Notes: generated by a model from the sequence alone, not told the origin. Positions 1 to 6,943 are shown, numbered from the stretch's first letter. The stretch is DNA of 9,509 nt from Solirubrobacteraceae bacterium (GCA_025935735.1 JAICUS010000198.1:1-9509), one strand, 5' to 3'. Numbers and translations are program-made.

Positions 1-923
1 AGCTTGAGGCCCATCTCCTCGGTGATGACCTCGCCGCCCGTGAGGATCGCGATGTCCTCGAGCATGCGCTTGCGGCGGTCGCCGAAGCCCGGCGCCTTGA
101 CGGCCACGCCGGTGAACGTGCCGCGGAGCTTGTTGACGATGAGGGTGGCCAGCGCCTCGCCCTCGACGTCCTCGGCGATGATCAGCAGCGGGCGGCCCGA
201 CTGGATGACCTGCTCGAGCACGGGCAGCAGGTCGCGGACCGAGCCGATCTTCTGGTTGGCGATGAGGATGTACGGATCCTCGAGCACCGCCTCCATGCGC
301 TCCTGGTCGGTGGCCATGTAGGGCGAGATGTAGCCCTTGTCGAACTGCATGCCCTCGGTGAACTCGAGGTCCATGCCGAACGTCTGGCCCTCCTCGACGT
401 TGACCACGCCGTCCTTGCCGACCTTGTCGATGGCGTCGGCGATGACGTCGCCGATCTCCTCGTCGCCGGCCGAGATCGTGGCCACGCGGGCGATCTGATC
501 CTTGCCCGAGATCTCCTTGGACTGCTCGCGGATGTGATCCACGACGCTGTCGACGGCGATCTCGATGCCGCGCTTGAGGCCGAGCGGGTTCGCGCCCGCC
601 GCGACGTTCTTCAGGCCCTGGCGGACGATCGCCTGGGCGAGGACCGTGGCGGTCGTCGTGCCGTCGCCGGCGACGTCGTTCGTCGCGGTCGCGACCTCGC
701 GCACGAGCTGCGCGCCCTGGTTCTGGAAGACGTCCTCGACCTCGATCTCACGAGCGATGGTCACGCCGTCGTTGGTGATCGTCGGGGCGCCGAACTTCTT
801 GTCGAGCACCACGTAGCGGCCGCGCGGGCCGAGCGTCACCTTGACCGCGTTCGCGACAGCGTCGACGCCCTGCTCGAGCGCCTTGCGCGCGTCGACGTCG
901 TACTTCAGTTCCTTGTGAGCCAT
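1..923 (-). CDS. groEL: Chaperonin GroEL (60 kDa chaperonin), partial
   Basis: GroEL forms the double-ring ATP-driven folding chamber that works with the GroES lid in the cytosol. The N-terminal 307 residues are visible; the remainder of the roughly 540-residue protein runs off the left edge, in the apical domain. The N-terminus reads [20 protein letters not shown]. The ATP-binding motif DGTTT falls at residues 87-91, exactly as in E. coli GroEL, and the segment around residues 30-53 ([20 protein letters not shown] then TNDG) is typical. ATG at 923 is preceded by an AAGGAGA ribosome site at 934-940 with a 10-nt spacer. It lies 25 nt downstream of groES in the same direction, so the two form the usual groES-groEL operon. 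The C-terminal tail, which would distinguish actinobacterial GroEL1 from GroEL2, is not in view. Confidence 0.98.
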   Translation of the reverse strand, partial: MAHKELKYDVDARKALEQGVDAVANAVKVTLGPRGRYVVLDKKFGAPTITNDGVTIAREIEVEDVFQNQGAQLVREVATATNDVAGDGTTTATVLAQAIVRQGLKNVAAGANPLGLKRGIEIAVDSVVDHIREQSKEISGKDQIARVATISAGDEEIGDVIADAIDKVGKDGVVNVEEGQTFGMDLEFTEGMQFDKGYISPYMATDQERMEAVLEDPYILIANQKIGSVRDLLPVLEQVIQSGRPLLIIAEDVEGEALATLIVNKLRGTFTGVAVKAPGFGDRRKRMLEDIAILTGGEVITEEMGLK

Positions 924-948
924 GTGTTCCAGTTCTCCTTGAGAAGTC

Positions 949-1239
949 TCAGCCGGCGACCTTGGCGAGGACGTCGGACTCGCGCAGGACCAGGAGGTCC
1001 TCGCCCTCCACGGTGATCTCGGTGCCGCCGTACTTGGAGTACAGGACCTCGTCGCCCTCGCTGACGTCGAGAGGCACGCGCTTGCCGTTGTCGTCGAGCT
1101 TGCCGTCGCCGACCGCCAGGACCTTGCCCTTCTGGGGCTTCTCCTTGGCCGTGTCGGGAAGGACGATGCCGGAGGCGGTGGTCGCCTCCTCCTCGACGGC
1201 CTTGACGATCAGGCGATCGCCCAGGGGCTTGAGCTTCAT
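949..1239 (-). CDS. groES: Co-chaperonin GroES (10 kDa chaperonin)
   Basis: GroES is the heptameric lid of the GroEL chamber. The protein has 96 residues, the normal length, starting [20 protein letters not shown]. The mobile loop that touches GroEL spans about residues 17-35 and contains the hydrophobic IVL tripeptide at 25-27. The roof-loop region ([16 protein letters not shown]) and the closing strand [15 protein letters not shown] are typical. ATG at 1239 is chosen over upstream in-frame codons because the homology begins there and a strong GGAGGT site (1246-1251) sits 6 nt upstream. It is the first gene of the groES-groEL operon and is controlled by the CIRCE-flanked promoter upstream. 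Confidence 0.98.
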   Translation of the reverse strand: MKLKPLGDRLIVKAVEEEATTASGIVLPDTAKEKPQKGKVLAVGDGKLDDNGKRVPLDVSEGDEVLYSKYGGTEITVEGEDLLVLRESDVLAKVAG

Positions 1240-1278
1240 TGAGTGACCTCCACTCAGATCGGTACCAGCGTCTGCGCC

Positions 1279-1303
1279 TGGCACTCTCCATCGGGGAGTG
1301 CCA
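1279..1303 (-). promoter_or_regulatory. CIRCE operator 1 (HrcA binding site), downstream of the groES promoter
   Basis: TGGCACTC, a 9-nt spacer, then GAGTGCCA: an 8-bp perfect inverted repeat matching the CIRCE consensus (TTAGCACTC-N9-GAGTGCTAA) with the GC-rich substitutions common in actinobacteria. It lies just downstream of the predicted transcription start, inside the groES 5' untranslated region. HrcA bound here would block transcription, and the hairpin may also affect the leader mRNA. Confidence 0.93.
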
Positions 1304-1313
1304 ACGTCCGACC

Positions 1314-1341
1314 ATGATACGACGACCTGCGCGATCGTCAA
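1314..1341 (-). promoter_or_regulatory. Predicted housekeeping-sigma promoter of groES-groEL
   Basis: Reading the minus strand, TTGACG (-35, positions 1341-1336) is followed by 16 nt and TATCAT (-10, positions 1319-1314). Five of six bases match the consensus in each box. Transcription would start near 1307, giving a leader of about 68 nt that includes CIRCE 1. The promoter is bracketed by the two CIRCE elements. Confidence 0.8.
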
Positions 1342-1347
1342 GAGGTG

Positions 1348-1376
1348 GTTGGCACTCTTTTCGCGAGAGTGCCAAC
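1348..1376 (-). promoter_or_regulatory. CIRCE operator 2 (HrcA binding site), upstream of the groES promoter
   Basis: GTTGGCACTC, a 9-nt spacer, then GAGTGCCAAC: a perfect inverted repeat with 10-bp arms, the better of the two CIRCE copies. It ends 6 nt from the -35 box, on the upstream side, so HrcA bound at both sites would bracket RNA polymerase. No hrcA gene is in the window. Confidence 0.95.
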
Positions 1377-1380
1377 GCGC

Positions 1381-1674
1381 GGGGCGTGACGGCGTGCCGG
1401 GATCGGCGAACTGCGGCTGGGTAGGGGAGCGAGAGCCCTGGCCGCCGCGCGCGGTGATCGTTCCCGTCGCGCCCGCCGAGGCGGTTGTCACCTTAGGCGG
1501 GGCATTGCCCGACACACTTTACACCGGATTCCCTGAGCAAAGCCGTGCGTGGTCGGATGCGGTCGATCCGATCGCCCGCGGCCAGATATCGCGCACACTC
1601 GACCCTTGCGACCGACCCAAGGCCGACCGCTTCCCTACCCAGCCAGCCGTACGCCGGCTCCGGCACGCCGCCCC
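1381..1674. repeat. Long imperfect inverted repeat filling the groES/ASCH intergenic region
   Basis: This gene-free stretch has a left arm at 1381-1431 and a right arm at 1628-1674 that are reverse complements apart from a few substitutions and two gaps (about 40 identical positions over 47-51 nt). The innermost 17 nt, GGCTGGGTAGGGGAGCG versus CGCTTCCCTACCCAGCC, differ at one base, and GGCGTGCCGG near the outer ends is perfect. The 196-nt interior has small hairpins (TCGGAT at 1553-1558 with ATCCGA at 1566-1571; CCTTG at 1604-1608 with CAAGG at 1618-1622) and no convincing reading frame. It may be a MITE-like element with terminal inverted repeats, or a structured RNA at the 3' end of the operon that ends at 1688. 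I cannot tell which, and I saw no clear target-site duplication. Confidence 0.6.
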
Positions 1675-1687
1675 AAGCGGGCGCTGC

Positions 1688-2086
1688 TCAGTTCTGTGCG
1701 CCGCCGACGCCGCGGAGGCGATCTTGGAAGTCCGGCGGGTTCTCGACGATCTGCGAGAAGCGCACGACCGTGACGGTGTCGTCCAGGGCGACGTCGCGGT
1801 CGTAGATCTGCTTGAGGAAGTGGACGAGCTCCTCGGTGCGGCGGAACTCGGGATTGTCGTGCTCGATCTCGCGCGGGGACAGGTCCTTGACCCGCTTGAC
1901 CTCGACGCTGTCGATCACCGCGTGGAAGAGCTTCTCGCGCGGCGAGTACTGGTAGCCCACGGTGACCAGCACGACCTGGTTCTTCCGGTACTTGTGCCGC
2001 TTGTCGCCGAGCCGGATGGTGGCGGTCTTGCGGCCGCGCTTCATCTGGTCCGCGAACACCGTCGAGTAGAAGTTGAGGACCTGCAC
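1688..2086 (-). CDS. ASCH-domain protein (PUA-like fold, predicted RNA binding)
   Basis: The protein has 132 residues and one small domain covering nearly its whole length. It opens with VLNFYSTVFADQMKRGRKTA and TIRLGDKRHKYRKNQVV, then a central strand VLVTVGYQYSPREKLF, and closes with DDTVTVVRFSQI. This pattern is what I know as the ASCH family, a PUA-like beta-barrel thought to bind RNA or modified nucleotides. The exact substrate is unknown. The start is GTG at 2086, 11 nt after the Nudix stop codon, with no clear ribosome site, so translation is probably coupled to the upstream gene. It is the last gene of the run beginning with the sigma factor. An older hypothetical-protein label would be equally defensible. 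Confidence 0.8.
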   Translation of the reverse strand: MQVLNFYSTVFADQMKRGRKTATIRLGDKRHKYRKNQVVLVTVGYQYSPREKLFHAVIDSVEVKRVKDLSPREIEHDNPEFRRTEELVHFLKQIYDRDVALDDTVTVVRFSQIVENPPDFQDRLRGVGGAQN

Positions 2087-2097
2087 GGTGCGGCAGA

Positions 2098-2511
2098 CTA
2101 GCGACCGGACGGCATCTTGGACAGCAGGCGCTCGATCAGCGCCCGCTCGCCGGGGTAGCTGAGCTGCGACTGCGCGCTCGCCAGCGCGATCCAGCGGGCG
2201 TCGTCGACCTCGTGGTCGTGGTCATCCGTCGACCCCTCGACGTACTCGCAGAGGAAGAAGTGGACGGTCTTGCGCACCCGCCGGCCGCCGCGCCGGTAGG
2301 TGTAGCGGACGTCGCCCAGCGGCCCGCGCACGTTGGCCACGACCCCCGTCTCCTCGCGCACCTCGCGCGCCGCCGCCTGCTCGGGCGTCTCGCCCGCCTC
2401 CATCCCGCCCTTGGGCAGCCCGGTGACCCGCTTGCCCGTGGGCGTGATGACGAGCAGCTCCTCGCCGCGGATGACGACGCCGCCGTAGGAGGTCTCGAGC
2501 TCAATAGACAT
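2098..2511 (-). CDS. Nudix hydrolase
   Basis: Nudix enzymes hydrolyse nucleoside diphosphates linked to another moiety, often damaged nucleotides, dinucleoside polyphosphates or NADH. This 137-residue protein is a single domain. The Nudix box (GX5EX7REUXEEXGU) is complete at residues 35-57, with E41, R49, E50, E53 and E54 all present; the last glutamates bind the metal. A segment rich in Asp and His (STDDHDHEVDDARW, residues 94-107) follows the core and may add to metal or substrate binding. ATG at 2511 overlaps the end of the Crp-family gene by 11 bp, implying translational coupling. The substrate cannot be predicted from sequence alone; a MutT-like or diadenosine-polyphosphate role is possible. 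Confidence 0.93.
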   Translation of the reverse strand: MSIELETSYGGVVIRGEELLVITPTGKRVTGLPKGGMEAGETPEQAAAREVREETGVVANVRGPLGDVRYTYRRGGRRVRKTVHFFLCEYVEGSTDDHDHEVDDARWIALASAQSQLSYPGERALIERLLSKMPSGR

Positions 2512-3196
2512 AGTTGCGCAGGGCGTCGGGGTCGCGCACGACCAGGCGCCCGCGGCCCTGGGCGATCACGCCGGCGCGCTCCAGGGAGGCGAGAAAGCGC
2601 GACGCGGACTCGCGCGAGGAGCCCGCGAGCATCGCCACGTCGGCCTGGGTGGCGGTGATCGGCACCTCGTCGTCGGCGACGCCCTCGGCCCGGGCCTGCT
2701 CGACCAGCTGAGAGAGGACGTTGGCCACCCGGCTCTGGACGGTCTGGAAGGACTGGCTGGCCAGCCGCTCGTTGGTGGCCCGCAGGCGGCGCGAGAGCGC
2801 GACCGCGAGCGCCACCGCCAGCTCGGGGCGCTGCAGCATCAGCCGCCGCATGTCCGGGCCGAGGATGGCCAGCGCCTCGACGTTGTCGATCGCCTCGATG
2901 GTCGCGGAGCGCTCCTCGTCGTCGAACATCGCCAGCTCGCCGAAGATGTCGCCCGGGCCGAACGTCGCCAGCGCGATCTGGCGGCCGTCGGCGTGCTCGC
3001 GGATCGCCCGCGCGTGGCCGGAGCGGACGAGGTAGCACGTGTTCGAGCTGTCGCCCTCGCGGAAGACGGTCTCGCCGGCGGCGAAGCGGCGCGGGTGCGA
3101 CAGCGAGGCGATCTGCCGCAGGTCGGCCAGCGAGAGGTCGGCGAAGACGGGGACGCGGGCGAGCAGCTCCGCGGGGTCTTGGGCGCTCGCCGTCAT
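2501..3196 (-). CDS. Crp/Fnr-family transcriptional regulator
   Basis: The protein has 231 residues from ATG 3196, close to the usual Crp length. Residues about 12-125 form the cyclic-nucleotide-binding beta-roll, including GDIFGELAMF (82-91) followed by ERSA (96-99). The Glu, Arg and Ser used by E. coli CRP to hold the cAMP phosphate and ribose are all kept, so a cyclic nucleotide ligand is plausible. A dimerisation helix spans about 118-170. The C-terminal helix-turn-helix is TQADVAMLAGSSRESASRFL (183-202), with SRES at the start of the recognition helix. No cysteine cluster is present, which argues against an Fnr iron-sulfur sensor. Start choice: upstream in-frame codons to 3232 add only an unlikely Arg-rich stretch; ATG 3196 has GGGG directly before it but no properly spaced ribosome site. 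It lies 49 nt after the DUF4349 gene and overlaps the Nudix gene. Confidence 0.92.
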   Translation of the reverse strand: MTASAQDPAELLARVPVFADLSLADLRQIASLSHPRRFAAGETVFREGDSSNTCYLVRSGHARAIREHADGRQIALATFGPGDIFGELAMFDDEERSATIEAIDNVEALAILGPDMRRLMLQRPELAVALAVALSRRLRATNERLASQSFQTVQSRVANVLSQLVEQARAEGVADDEVPITATQADVAMLAGSSRESASRFLASLERAGVIAQGRGRLVVRDPDALRNYVY

Positions 3197-3245
3197 CCCC
3201 GTTGGAATACCACGGCGACGACGGCGACACACGTGCCGGGGCCGC

Positions 3246-4295
3246 TTACGCCATGTCGAGGGCCTGCTCGCGGCGGCGGCGGACGACGAGCCGGCCGGCG
3301 AGCGCGGCCGCGCCGGCCAGCAGGCCGAGTGGGACGCAGACGGCGAGCACGACGAGCGCGACGCCGAGGCTCACCTCGAGCACGCGCCCGGCGTCGTGCA
3401 ACGCGTCGCCGGGCGTCCAGCTCGATCCGTGGGCGGCCGCGGCGGGGTGCCTGCGGGTGCCGGTGATCGTCAGGTCGACCGTCGCGTAGGACACCTCGTG
3501 GTCGAGCGCGGCGACGCGCCGCTGCCGGACGACGATGCGGTGCTCGGCCCGCTGGAGCTGGCTGCGCAGGGCGGCGCGCTCCTTCTCGGTCGTGGCCGCG
3601 GCCAGCCGCTTGCGCAGCCCGTCGCGGTCGGCACGGGCGTCCTTGACCGCCGCCCGCAGCGCGGCGCGCTGGTCGGTCAGGTCCTCGGCCGCCTGCGAGC
3701 GGGCCTTGACGTGGGCGAGCCGGGAGAGCTGGGCGAGCGCGTCGGGCAGCTGGGCCGACGGCACCTTGAGCTCGAGCGAGGCGGACGCGTGGCGGTCGGT
3801 GGCGGTGACATTGGAGCTCTGGACGTAGCCGCCGAGCCGGTCGGCCACGCGGATCGCCCGGTCGGACACGGAGCTCACGTTGTCGACCGGGGTCGCGAGC
3901 GTCAGCTGGGCGTCCTGGCGCACGGCGCGGTGAACGCCGGCGTCCTCGATGGGACCGCCCGGGTTGGCGAGGTTGCGCGGCGCGGCGGCCTTCGAGGCGG
4001 AAGAGCCGGACGAGCCGCTCGCCGACATCGAGCCGCCACCGCTGCTGCTGCCGCTCACGCCGCCGCTGCTCGGGTGCGCGACCGCGATCAGCGCGACGAC
4101 GACGAGCGCCACGCCGGCCAGCGCGCCCACGGGGGCGAGGTTGGCTCGCAGCAGCGCGAACGGCGCGACATACCAGGCCGGGGCGGCGTCCGGGAAGCGC
4201 CGGGCCACGCGGCCGTCGAGCCGGGCGGTCCACTCGGGGTCGGGGACCGGGCGCGTCGCGCGCACGAGCGCCTCGAGGTCGTAGAGGTCAGGCAT
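3246..4295 (-). CDS. DUF4349-domain membrane protein, possible anti-sigma partner
   Basis: The protein has 349 residues. The N-terminal 50 residues are cytoplasmic (LYDLEALVRATRPVPDPEWT and so on) and recall the short sigma-binding heads of anti-sigma factors, although no HxxxCxxC zinc motif is present. A transmembrane helix spans about 55-74, followed by a Ser/Gly-rich linker at 76-102. The outer domain (about 120-305) has the DUF4349 pattern, with RVADRLGGYVQSSNV, a coiled coil at about 205-262 rich in Arg/Glu/Gln, and VSYATVDLTITG. A second transmembrane helix at about 306-334 ends in a basic cytoplasmic tail. ATG 4295 overlaps the sigma-factor stop by 8 bp and has GGGAG about 8 nt upstream. 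The overlap with a sigma gene suggests it senses the envelope and regulates that sigma factor; this is inference from position and layout. Confidence 0.85.
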   Translation of the reverse strand: MPDLYDLEALVRATRPVPDPEWTARLDGRVARRFPDAAPAWYVAPFALLRANLAPVGALAGVALVVVALIAVAHPSSGGVSGSSSGGGSMSASGSSGSSASKAAAPRNLANPGGPIEDAGVHRAVRQDAQLTLATPVDNVSSVSDRAIRVADRLGGYVQSSNVTATDRHASASLELKVPSAQLPDALAQLSRLAHVKARSQAAEDLTDQRAALRAAVKDARADRDGLRKRLAAATTEKERAALRSQLQRAEHRIVVRQRRVAALDHEVSYATVDLTITGTRRHPAAAAHGSSWTPGDALHDAGRVLEVSLGVALVVLAVCVPLGLLAGAAALAGRLVVRRRREQALDMA

Positions 4296-4833
4296 CGAGG
4301 GACTCCCGGAGCTTGGTCATGGCGCGGTGCAGCAGGGTGCCGGCGTTGGTGGCGCTGACGCCGAGGACGGCGGCCAGCTCGGCGTTGGACAGCCCGCCGT
4401 GGTACTTGAGGGCGATCACCTCGCGCTCGCGGGCGCCGAGGCGGCCGAGGGCCCGCCGGACCGCCTCGCGCTGCAGCGCCAGCTCGGCCCGCTCCTCCGG
4501 ATCCGGCTCCTCCTCGCGCGGGGGGACCTCCGCCGTGGCGGCGCGCTTGCGGCGCCGCAGCTCGTCCAGCGCGGCGTTGCGGGCGATGCCGAACAGCCAC
4601 GCGCGCGGGGTGCCGCGGCGGGCGTCGTAGCGGTTGCGCTTGCGGTAGGCGCGCTCGAACGCCTGCGCCGTCACGTCCTCGGCGCCGACGTCGTGGCGCA
4701 GCAGCGTGGCGGCGTAGGCGTACACGTCGTCGCGCGTCTCGCGATAGAGGGCGTCGAAGTCGAGCGCCGCCGTCACGGGAACGTCGAGGGTGGTGGCCGT
4801 CACACCCGTACTACGACGCTCGCGGGAATCCAT
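4288..4833 (-). CDS. ECF-type RNA polymerase sigma factor (sigma-70 family)
   Basis: The protein has 181 residues from ATG 4833. Region sigma-2 spans about residues 26-97 (FDALYRETRDDVYAYAATLL, then GAEDVTAQAFERAYRK, then WLFGIARNAALDELRRRKR). An acidic linker lies at 103-120. Region sigma-4 spans about 125-178 (LGAREREVIALKYHGGLSN, AELAAVLGVSATNAGTLLHR), the -35-binding helix-turn-helix. Only sigma-2 and sigma-4 are present, which defines the ECF group. Possible starts are 4845, 4833 and 4803 (GTG); none has a clear ribosome site, and homology begins only after residue 20, so the start is uncertain. It heads the five-gene minus-strand run and overlaps the DUF4349 gene by 8 bp, the usual arrangement of an ECF sigma factor with its membrane regulator. 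Confidence 0.93.
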   Translation of the reverse strand: MDSRERRSTGVTATTLDVPVTAALDFDALYRETRDDVYAYAATLLRHDVGAEDVTAQAFERAYRKRNRYDARRGTPRAWLFGIARNAALDELRRRKRAATAEVPPREEEPDPEERAELALQREAVRRALGRLGAREREVIALKYHGGLSNAELAAVLGVSATNAGTLLHRAMTKLRESLDA

Positions 4834-4848
4834 CACACGCAGCATCGC

Positions 4849-4854
4849 TAGTTT
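4849..4854 (+). promoter_or_regulatory. Possible -10 box for the secreted-protein gene
   Basis: TAGTTT fits the actinobacterial TANNNT -10 pattern and ends 10 nt before the ATG at 4865. The transcript would have a leader of only a few nucleotides, consistent with the lack of a ribosome site. No -35 box stands out, so this is weak evidence. The space shared with the divergent sigma-factor gene is only 31 nt. Confidence 0.3.
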
Positions 4855-4864
4855 GTCGGCGACC

Positions 4865-5305
4865 ATGCCGCACGTGCTGCTCGCCGCCCTGCTCGCCGCC
4901 GCCACCGGCCCGTGGGCGACGGTCAACGTGTGCGACACCGCCAAGCACCCGGACGCGATCGGCATCCGCGCCTCGATGCCCGGCTTCCCGAAGCACGCGC
5001 GGCTGGCCATGCGCTTCCGGGTGCAGTACCGCACGGACTCCGGTGCGTGGACCGACGTCGCCGGCGCCGACTCCGGCTGGCGCGCGCTCGGCCGGGGCCA
5101 CGGGGTCCCCGTCGAGTCGGGCTGGAGCTTCACCTTCGCCCACTCGGCGAACGCGGTCACGCTGCGCGGCGAGGTGCGCTTCCGCACCCGGCGCCCCGGT
5201 TCCGCACCGCGCTTCACGGAGCTGCCGACCACCGCCGGCCACCGCTCCAGCGCCGGGGCGGACCCACCCGGCTACTCGGCTGCGAACTGCACGCTCGGCA
5301 GCTAG
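4865..5305 (+). CDS. Small secreted protein of unknown function
   Basis: The protein has 146 residues. The first 18 (MPHVLLAALLAAATGPWA) look like a signal peptide, with cleavage expected after WA. The mature part starts TVNVCDT and holds two cysteines, at 23 near its N-terminus and at 142 near its C-terminus (AANCTLGS), which could form a disulfide. The middle looks like a beta-sandwich (MRFRVQYRTDSGAWTDV, then SGWSFTFAH, then VTLRGEVRFR), and it ends with the phrase GADPPGYSAANC. I recall similar secreted proteins with the NVCDT opening and ADPPG-S-A-C ending from Solirubrobacterales, but know no function. The reading frame is chosen over longer antisense frames because of its coherent signal peptide, paired cysteines and family resemblance. 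It is divergent from the sigma factor, with 31 nt between the two starts. Confidence 0.72.
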   Translation: MPHVLLAALLAAATGPWATVNVCDTAKHPDAIGIRASMPGFPKHARLAMRFRVQYRTDSGAWTDVAGADSGWRALGRGHGVPVESGWSFTFAHSANAVTLRGEVRFRTRRPGSAPRFTELPTTAGHRSSAGADPPGYSAANCTLGS

Positions 5306-5321
5306 GTACCGGCGACCGCGC

Positions 5322-5453
5322 CTACGACGGATTCTCGCGGGCCCCCGCCGCCTCTGCCGGCACCCGACGACCGCACACGTACCACCCAGTATGCGAGCGG
5401 CTCGCCGCGCGCCGGCAGAGACGACGGTTGCTGCCGCGAGCGATCCGCCGTAG
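5322..5453. repeat. Long imperfect palindrome between convergent genes
   Basis: Three blocks pair in nested order. CTACGACGGAT (5322-5332) pairs with ATCCGCCGTAG (5443-5453), with one mismatch. CTCGCGG (5334-5340) pairs perfectly with CCGCGAG (5434-5440). CTCTGCCGGC (5352-5361) pairs perfectly with GCCGGCAGAG (5411-5420). An apical hairpin GCGAG-CGG-CTCGC lies at 5393-5405. The arms are about 40 nt each. The element fills most of the 154-nt gap between the convergent secreted-protein and phosphodiesterase genes, so a two-way terminator or decayed palindromic element is possible. It has no U-tract on either strand, so a classic intrinsic terminator is not supported. Confidence 0.6.
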
Positions 5454-5459
5454 CCACGC

Positions 5460-6164
5460 TCACCGGCACGCGAAGAGCCGCGGGTCGTTCGTGATCACCC
5501 CGGTGACCCCGAGACGCTCGAGCCGGCCGATCCGCGCCGGCTCGTCGACCGTCCAGGCGTAGAGCTCGCCGCCGGCGCCGCGCACGGTGCGCACGAGCCG
5601 GGGCGTGACGAGCGCCCAGTGGGCCATCAGCGCGTCGCAGCGGCCGGCGGCGTGGTGGCGGGCGTAGGCGGCGGGGAGGCGGGCGCGGAAGACGCCGAGC
5701 CCGACGTACGCGGGCACCTTGGTCAGCGGCGAGGCCAGCCAGTCGCGCCTGACGCGGGGGACCGACCAGCCGAGCCGCAGCGCCGGCTCCAGCGCGCGCA
5801 GCGCCACCAGCGAGCGCATCCAGTTGGAGGAGATCAGCGTGCGCTCGACCAGCCCGTGCGCGCGCAGCGCGTCCAGCACCCGCGCCTCGTAGCCGGGCAG
5901 CTTGAGGTCGACGTCGAGCTCGACGTCGGCGAACGGGCCCGAGGCGAGGTGCGCGAGCCCCTCCTCCAGCGCCGGCGCGCCCGCGGCGTGCCCGTAGTCG
6001 TGGGCGAGCACGAGCCGGCTGTCCGGATCGTCGCGGCGCTCGGGCAGCACGTCGAACTCGATCATGTCCACGCCGGCCGCCAGCGCCGCGTCGAAGGACG
6101 CCGCGGTGTTGCCCGGCACGATGAGGTCCGCGCCCTTGTGGCCGATCCGCCTCAGCGCTGGCAT
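5460..6164 (-). CDS. Glycerophosphodiester phosphodiesterase family protein
   Basis: The family cleaves glycerophosphodiesters to glycerol-3-phosphate and an alcohol, using a metal-dependent TIM barrel. The protein has 234 residues, near the lower end of the family. Motifs in order: IGHKGA (residues 7-12, with catalytic His9; the usual HRGA has Lys for Arg here), [20 protein letters not shown] (17-36) with metal ligands E36 and D38, LAHD (53-56) with the second catalytic His55, LDVDLK (83-88) where the usual EIK Glu is an Asp, and AWTVDEP (203-209). The two substitutions are conservative but worth noting. No signal peptide is seen, so it is probably cytoplasmic. ATG 6164 overlaps the nei2 stop by 13 bp, indicating translational coupling with that gene. 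A longer in-frame extension upstream is antisense-like low-complexity sequence and is not used. Confidence 0.88.
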   Translation of the reverse strand: MPALRRIGHKGADLIVPGNTAASFDAALAAGVDMIEFDVLPERRDDPDSRLVLAHDYGHAAGAPALEEGLAHLASGPFADVELDVDLKLPGYEARVLDALRAHGLVERTLISSNWMRSLVALRALEPALRLGWSVPRVRRDWLASPLTKVPAYVGLGVFRARLPAAYARHHAAGRCDALMAHWALVTPRLVRTVRGAGGELYAWTVDEPARIGRLERLGVTGVITNDPRLFACR

Positions 6165-6934
6165 CGGGGACACCAGTATGTCGTCCGGTTGTCCTCCCAC
6201 TGGCCGGCCGCCCGGATGCGCGACGCCTCGCCGCAGCGCGGGCAGGGCGAGCCGGCGTGGCCGTAGACGACCTTGAAGCGCTCGAGCATCCCGCCCTCGG
6301 CCGACTCGGCCATCCGCGGGCGCACCGCGCGCAGGATGGCCAGGACCTCCTCGTCGCTCACGTCGCCGGTGCGCCGCCAGGGATCGACCTGCGCGGCGAA
6401 GCAGCCCTCCGCCTTCCACAGGTTGCCGATCCCGGCGACGATGCGCTGGTCGATCAGCGCGTCGCCGATCGGCCGCGTCGGGTCGTCGGTGCGCAGCCGG
6501 CGCAGGATGCCGGCCTCGTCGAGCTCCGCCGCCAGGATGTCCGGGCCCAGCGCGGCCAGCCGCTGGTCGAACCGGGCGCGGGACGCGGTCATCAGCTCGA
6601 GCACGGGGCCGTTGAGCTGCCACACCTCGCGGCCGCCGCGGCGCACGGCCAGCCAGGTCCCGGCCGGCCGGCGCGGGGCGGGCGGGCCGATTTCCCGCAC
6701 GCGCCACTGGCCCCGCATCCGCAGGTGCGAGTGGATGAGGAGGTCGCCCTCGAAGCGCAGGAAGAGGTGCTTGCCGTGCGCGTCGACCGCCGTCACCGCC
6801 CGCCCGGCGAGGCGCTGCGGCCAGCGGTCGCGGCCGAAGCGCGGGTGCGGGGTGGCGAGCTCGTCGGGGACGTGGCCCGCGAGCACCGGGCGGATCCGGT
6901 TGGCCGCGTGGTGGATCGTGTCGCCCTCGGGCAC
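6152..6934 (-). CDS. nei2: Fpg/Nei-family DNA glycosylase/AP lyase (Nei2-like endonuclease VIII)
   Basis: The enzyme removes oxidised bases from DNA and nicks the abasic site. The protein has 260 residues from GTG 6934. The start gives PEGDT as residues 2-6, placing catalytic Pro2 and Glu3 at the processed N-terminus as the mechanism requires; this decides the start over a 17-residue upstream extension. Lys55 ([11 protein letters not shown]) matches the conserved beta-hairpin lysine. The helix-two-turn-helix is [19 protein letters not shown] (159-177) with Asn171. A C-terminal zinc finger has CPRC at 231-234 and CPRC at 255-258, with NRTTYW between them. The PEGDTIH start and zinc finger fit actinobacterial Nei2. 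In Mycobacterium tuberculosis the homologue lies directly after lhr; here the retron separates them. No ribosome site is seen, and a leaderless transcript is likely. Confidence 0.94.
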   Translation of the reverse strand: MPEGDTIHHAANRIRPVLAGHVPDELATPHPRFGRDRWPQRLAGRAVTAVDAHGKHLFLRFEGDLLIHSHLRMRGQWRVREIGPPAPRRPAGTWLAVRRGGREVWQLNGPVLELMTASRARFDQRLAALGPDILAAELDEAGILRRLRTDDPTRPIGDALIDQRIVAGIGNLWKAEGCFAAQVDPWRRTGDVSDEEVLAILRAVRPRMAESAEGGMLERFKVVYGHAGSPCPRCGEASRIRAAGQWEDNRTTYWCPRCQR

Positions 6935-6943
6935 CCGGACTTG

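Noticed and set aside
534..1016. Open frames on the plus strand across groEL and groES
   Set aside because: They are antisense shadows of strongly conserved chaperonin genes, with no family resemblance.
1551..1625. Possible tRNA gene, from a T-arm-like GGTCGATCC
   Set aside because: The T-loop lacks the required GGTTC, and no cloverleaf with an acceptor stem and anticodon arm could be formed.
3039..4358. 439-codon plus-strand frame antisense to the DUF4349 gene
   Set aside because: Its composition is Gly/Arg/Ala repeats from GC-rich codon shadows; the minus strand carries clear membrane and DUF4349 features.
4834..5232. Longer sigma-factor protein starting at 5232
   Set aside because: The extra 133 residues are antisense to the secreted-protein gene and have no sigma-factor similarity.
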